Of a stretch of DNA of 64,000 bases, positions 63,505 through 64,000 are shown in pieces. A program made the translations under genes and the position numbers. The DNA comes from Tetranychus cinnabarinus (taxonomy: Eukaryota > Arthropoda > Arachnida > Trombidiformes > Tetranychidae), in contig WHVY01000006.1 of NCBI GenBank assembly GCA_022266195.1, forward strand, positions 2,542,001 to 2,606,000, in the 5' to 3' direction. A model generated the notes under the pieces. It ran no database searches and was not told the DNA's origin. It saw nothing but the letters and a program-made list of their open reading frames with translations. Position 1 is the stretch's first letter; each line of letters begins with the position of its first letter.

Positions 63505-64000
63505 ATCACTGGACAGAATTGATTAATTAATTTGTAATTAAATTTTTTTTAAACTCTGAATTAAACAATCTTTAACGTAACTAAATGTTCGACTCTTTAC
63601 TGACTGATTTTATGCATAACGTTTCGACATGGCTAAATAATAGATACCTCAAGTAATGATACATAGATAAAGCTTTAGTGCAAATTATCAAGAAAATTCA
63701 TCATAATTATGATTCATAACAATCAACTGTATGCATAAGTTTGAGTACAAATTGGCAAATTGATTTTCCTTGCCAGTTTTGATAGAAATTCCTAAATTAC
63801 ATAATTTCCTAAATTCCTGTAAGATTTCTTTATACCATTTAAATCGTACGATCATTAAATTTTCATCCAAAAACATTGATAAAAACATCATCATGAATAA
63901 AGTTCAAGTTTTCCCAAGGTTTGTAATCAATGTACTCAAAATGTAAACAAAATATACACAGCATTGCATGATATTAATGAATATTAAGTCGGTTTCACCA
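63505..64000. promoter_or_regulatory. Upstream flank of ABCG gene C
   Basis: No coding evidence. This is where the gene C promoter would lie; no convincing TATA or initiator is seen. It continues beyond the window, and a further cluster member could follow. Confidence 0.35.

Noticed and set aside
1..64000. tRNA, rRNA or CRISPR features
   Set aside because: No tRNA B-box-like GGTTCGAATCC element or regularly spaced short repeat array was seen; the only tandem array is the 102-bp minisatellite.

Overview
This is a eukaryotic, AT-rich, intron-containing window, almost certainly from an arthropod. Coding exons are split by GT-AG introns, many of them 50-100 bp, and intergenic DNA is dominated by low-complexity TTAA/CAATT/ATGATG words. 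The protein families (a Dbl RhoGEF, TFIIIC90, TAF5L, and a tandem cluster of White-type ABCG half-transporters) are those of animals. The base composition and the clustered ABCG genes fit a trombidiform (spider-mite-like) mite, but that is inference and not proven by the window.

Layout. (1) 1-18.3 kb: no protein gene could be supported; it holds two MITE-like inverted-repeat elements and short hairpins. (2) 19.0-42.7 kb, plus strand: one very large RhoGEF gene. Two long disordered exons and six short exons encoding a DH-PH module join in frame across introns of 10.2 kb and 6.9 kb (predicted 1919 aa). The 10.2 kb intron carries a perfect 145-bp-arm palindrome. (3) 43.0-43.6 kb: a 102-bp-period minisatellite. 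(4) 43.7-49.4 kb: two copies of a 1.2-1.5 kb segmental duplication flank the minus-strand TFIIIC90 (GTF3C4) gene. The downstream copy contains the 5' end of the TAF5L-like gene. The upstream copy is a dead fragment of it. A 361-bp core is nearly identical in both while its flanks have drifted. (5) 48.9-50.3 kb, plus strand: a TAF5L-like SAGA subunit that lacks the NTD2 domain. (6) 52.0-63.5 kb, minus strand: three tandem nine-exon ABCG half-transporter genes with the same intron phases.

How they fit together: GTF3C4 and TAF5L are divergently arranged general transcription genes (Pol III TFIIIC and SAGA), sharing a 1.44 kb interval that contains duplicated sequence. The ABCG trio is a classic tandem expansion; two of the three share a D-loop Gly-to-Cys change and a nearly identical tract suggestive of gene conversion. 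The RhoGEF is unrelated to its neighbours. No tRNA, rRNA, CRISPR or intact transposase gene was found. All exon borders are by hand from splice consensus and reading phase, without transcript evidence.
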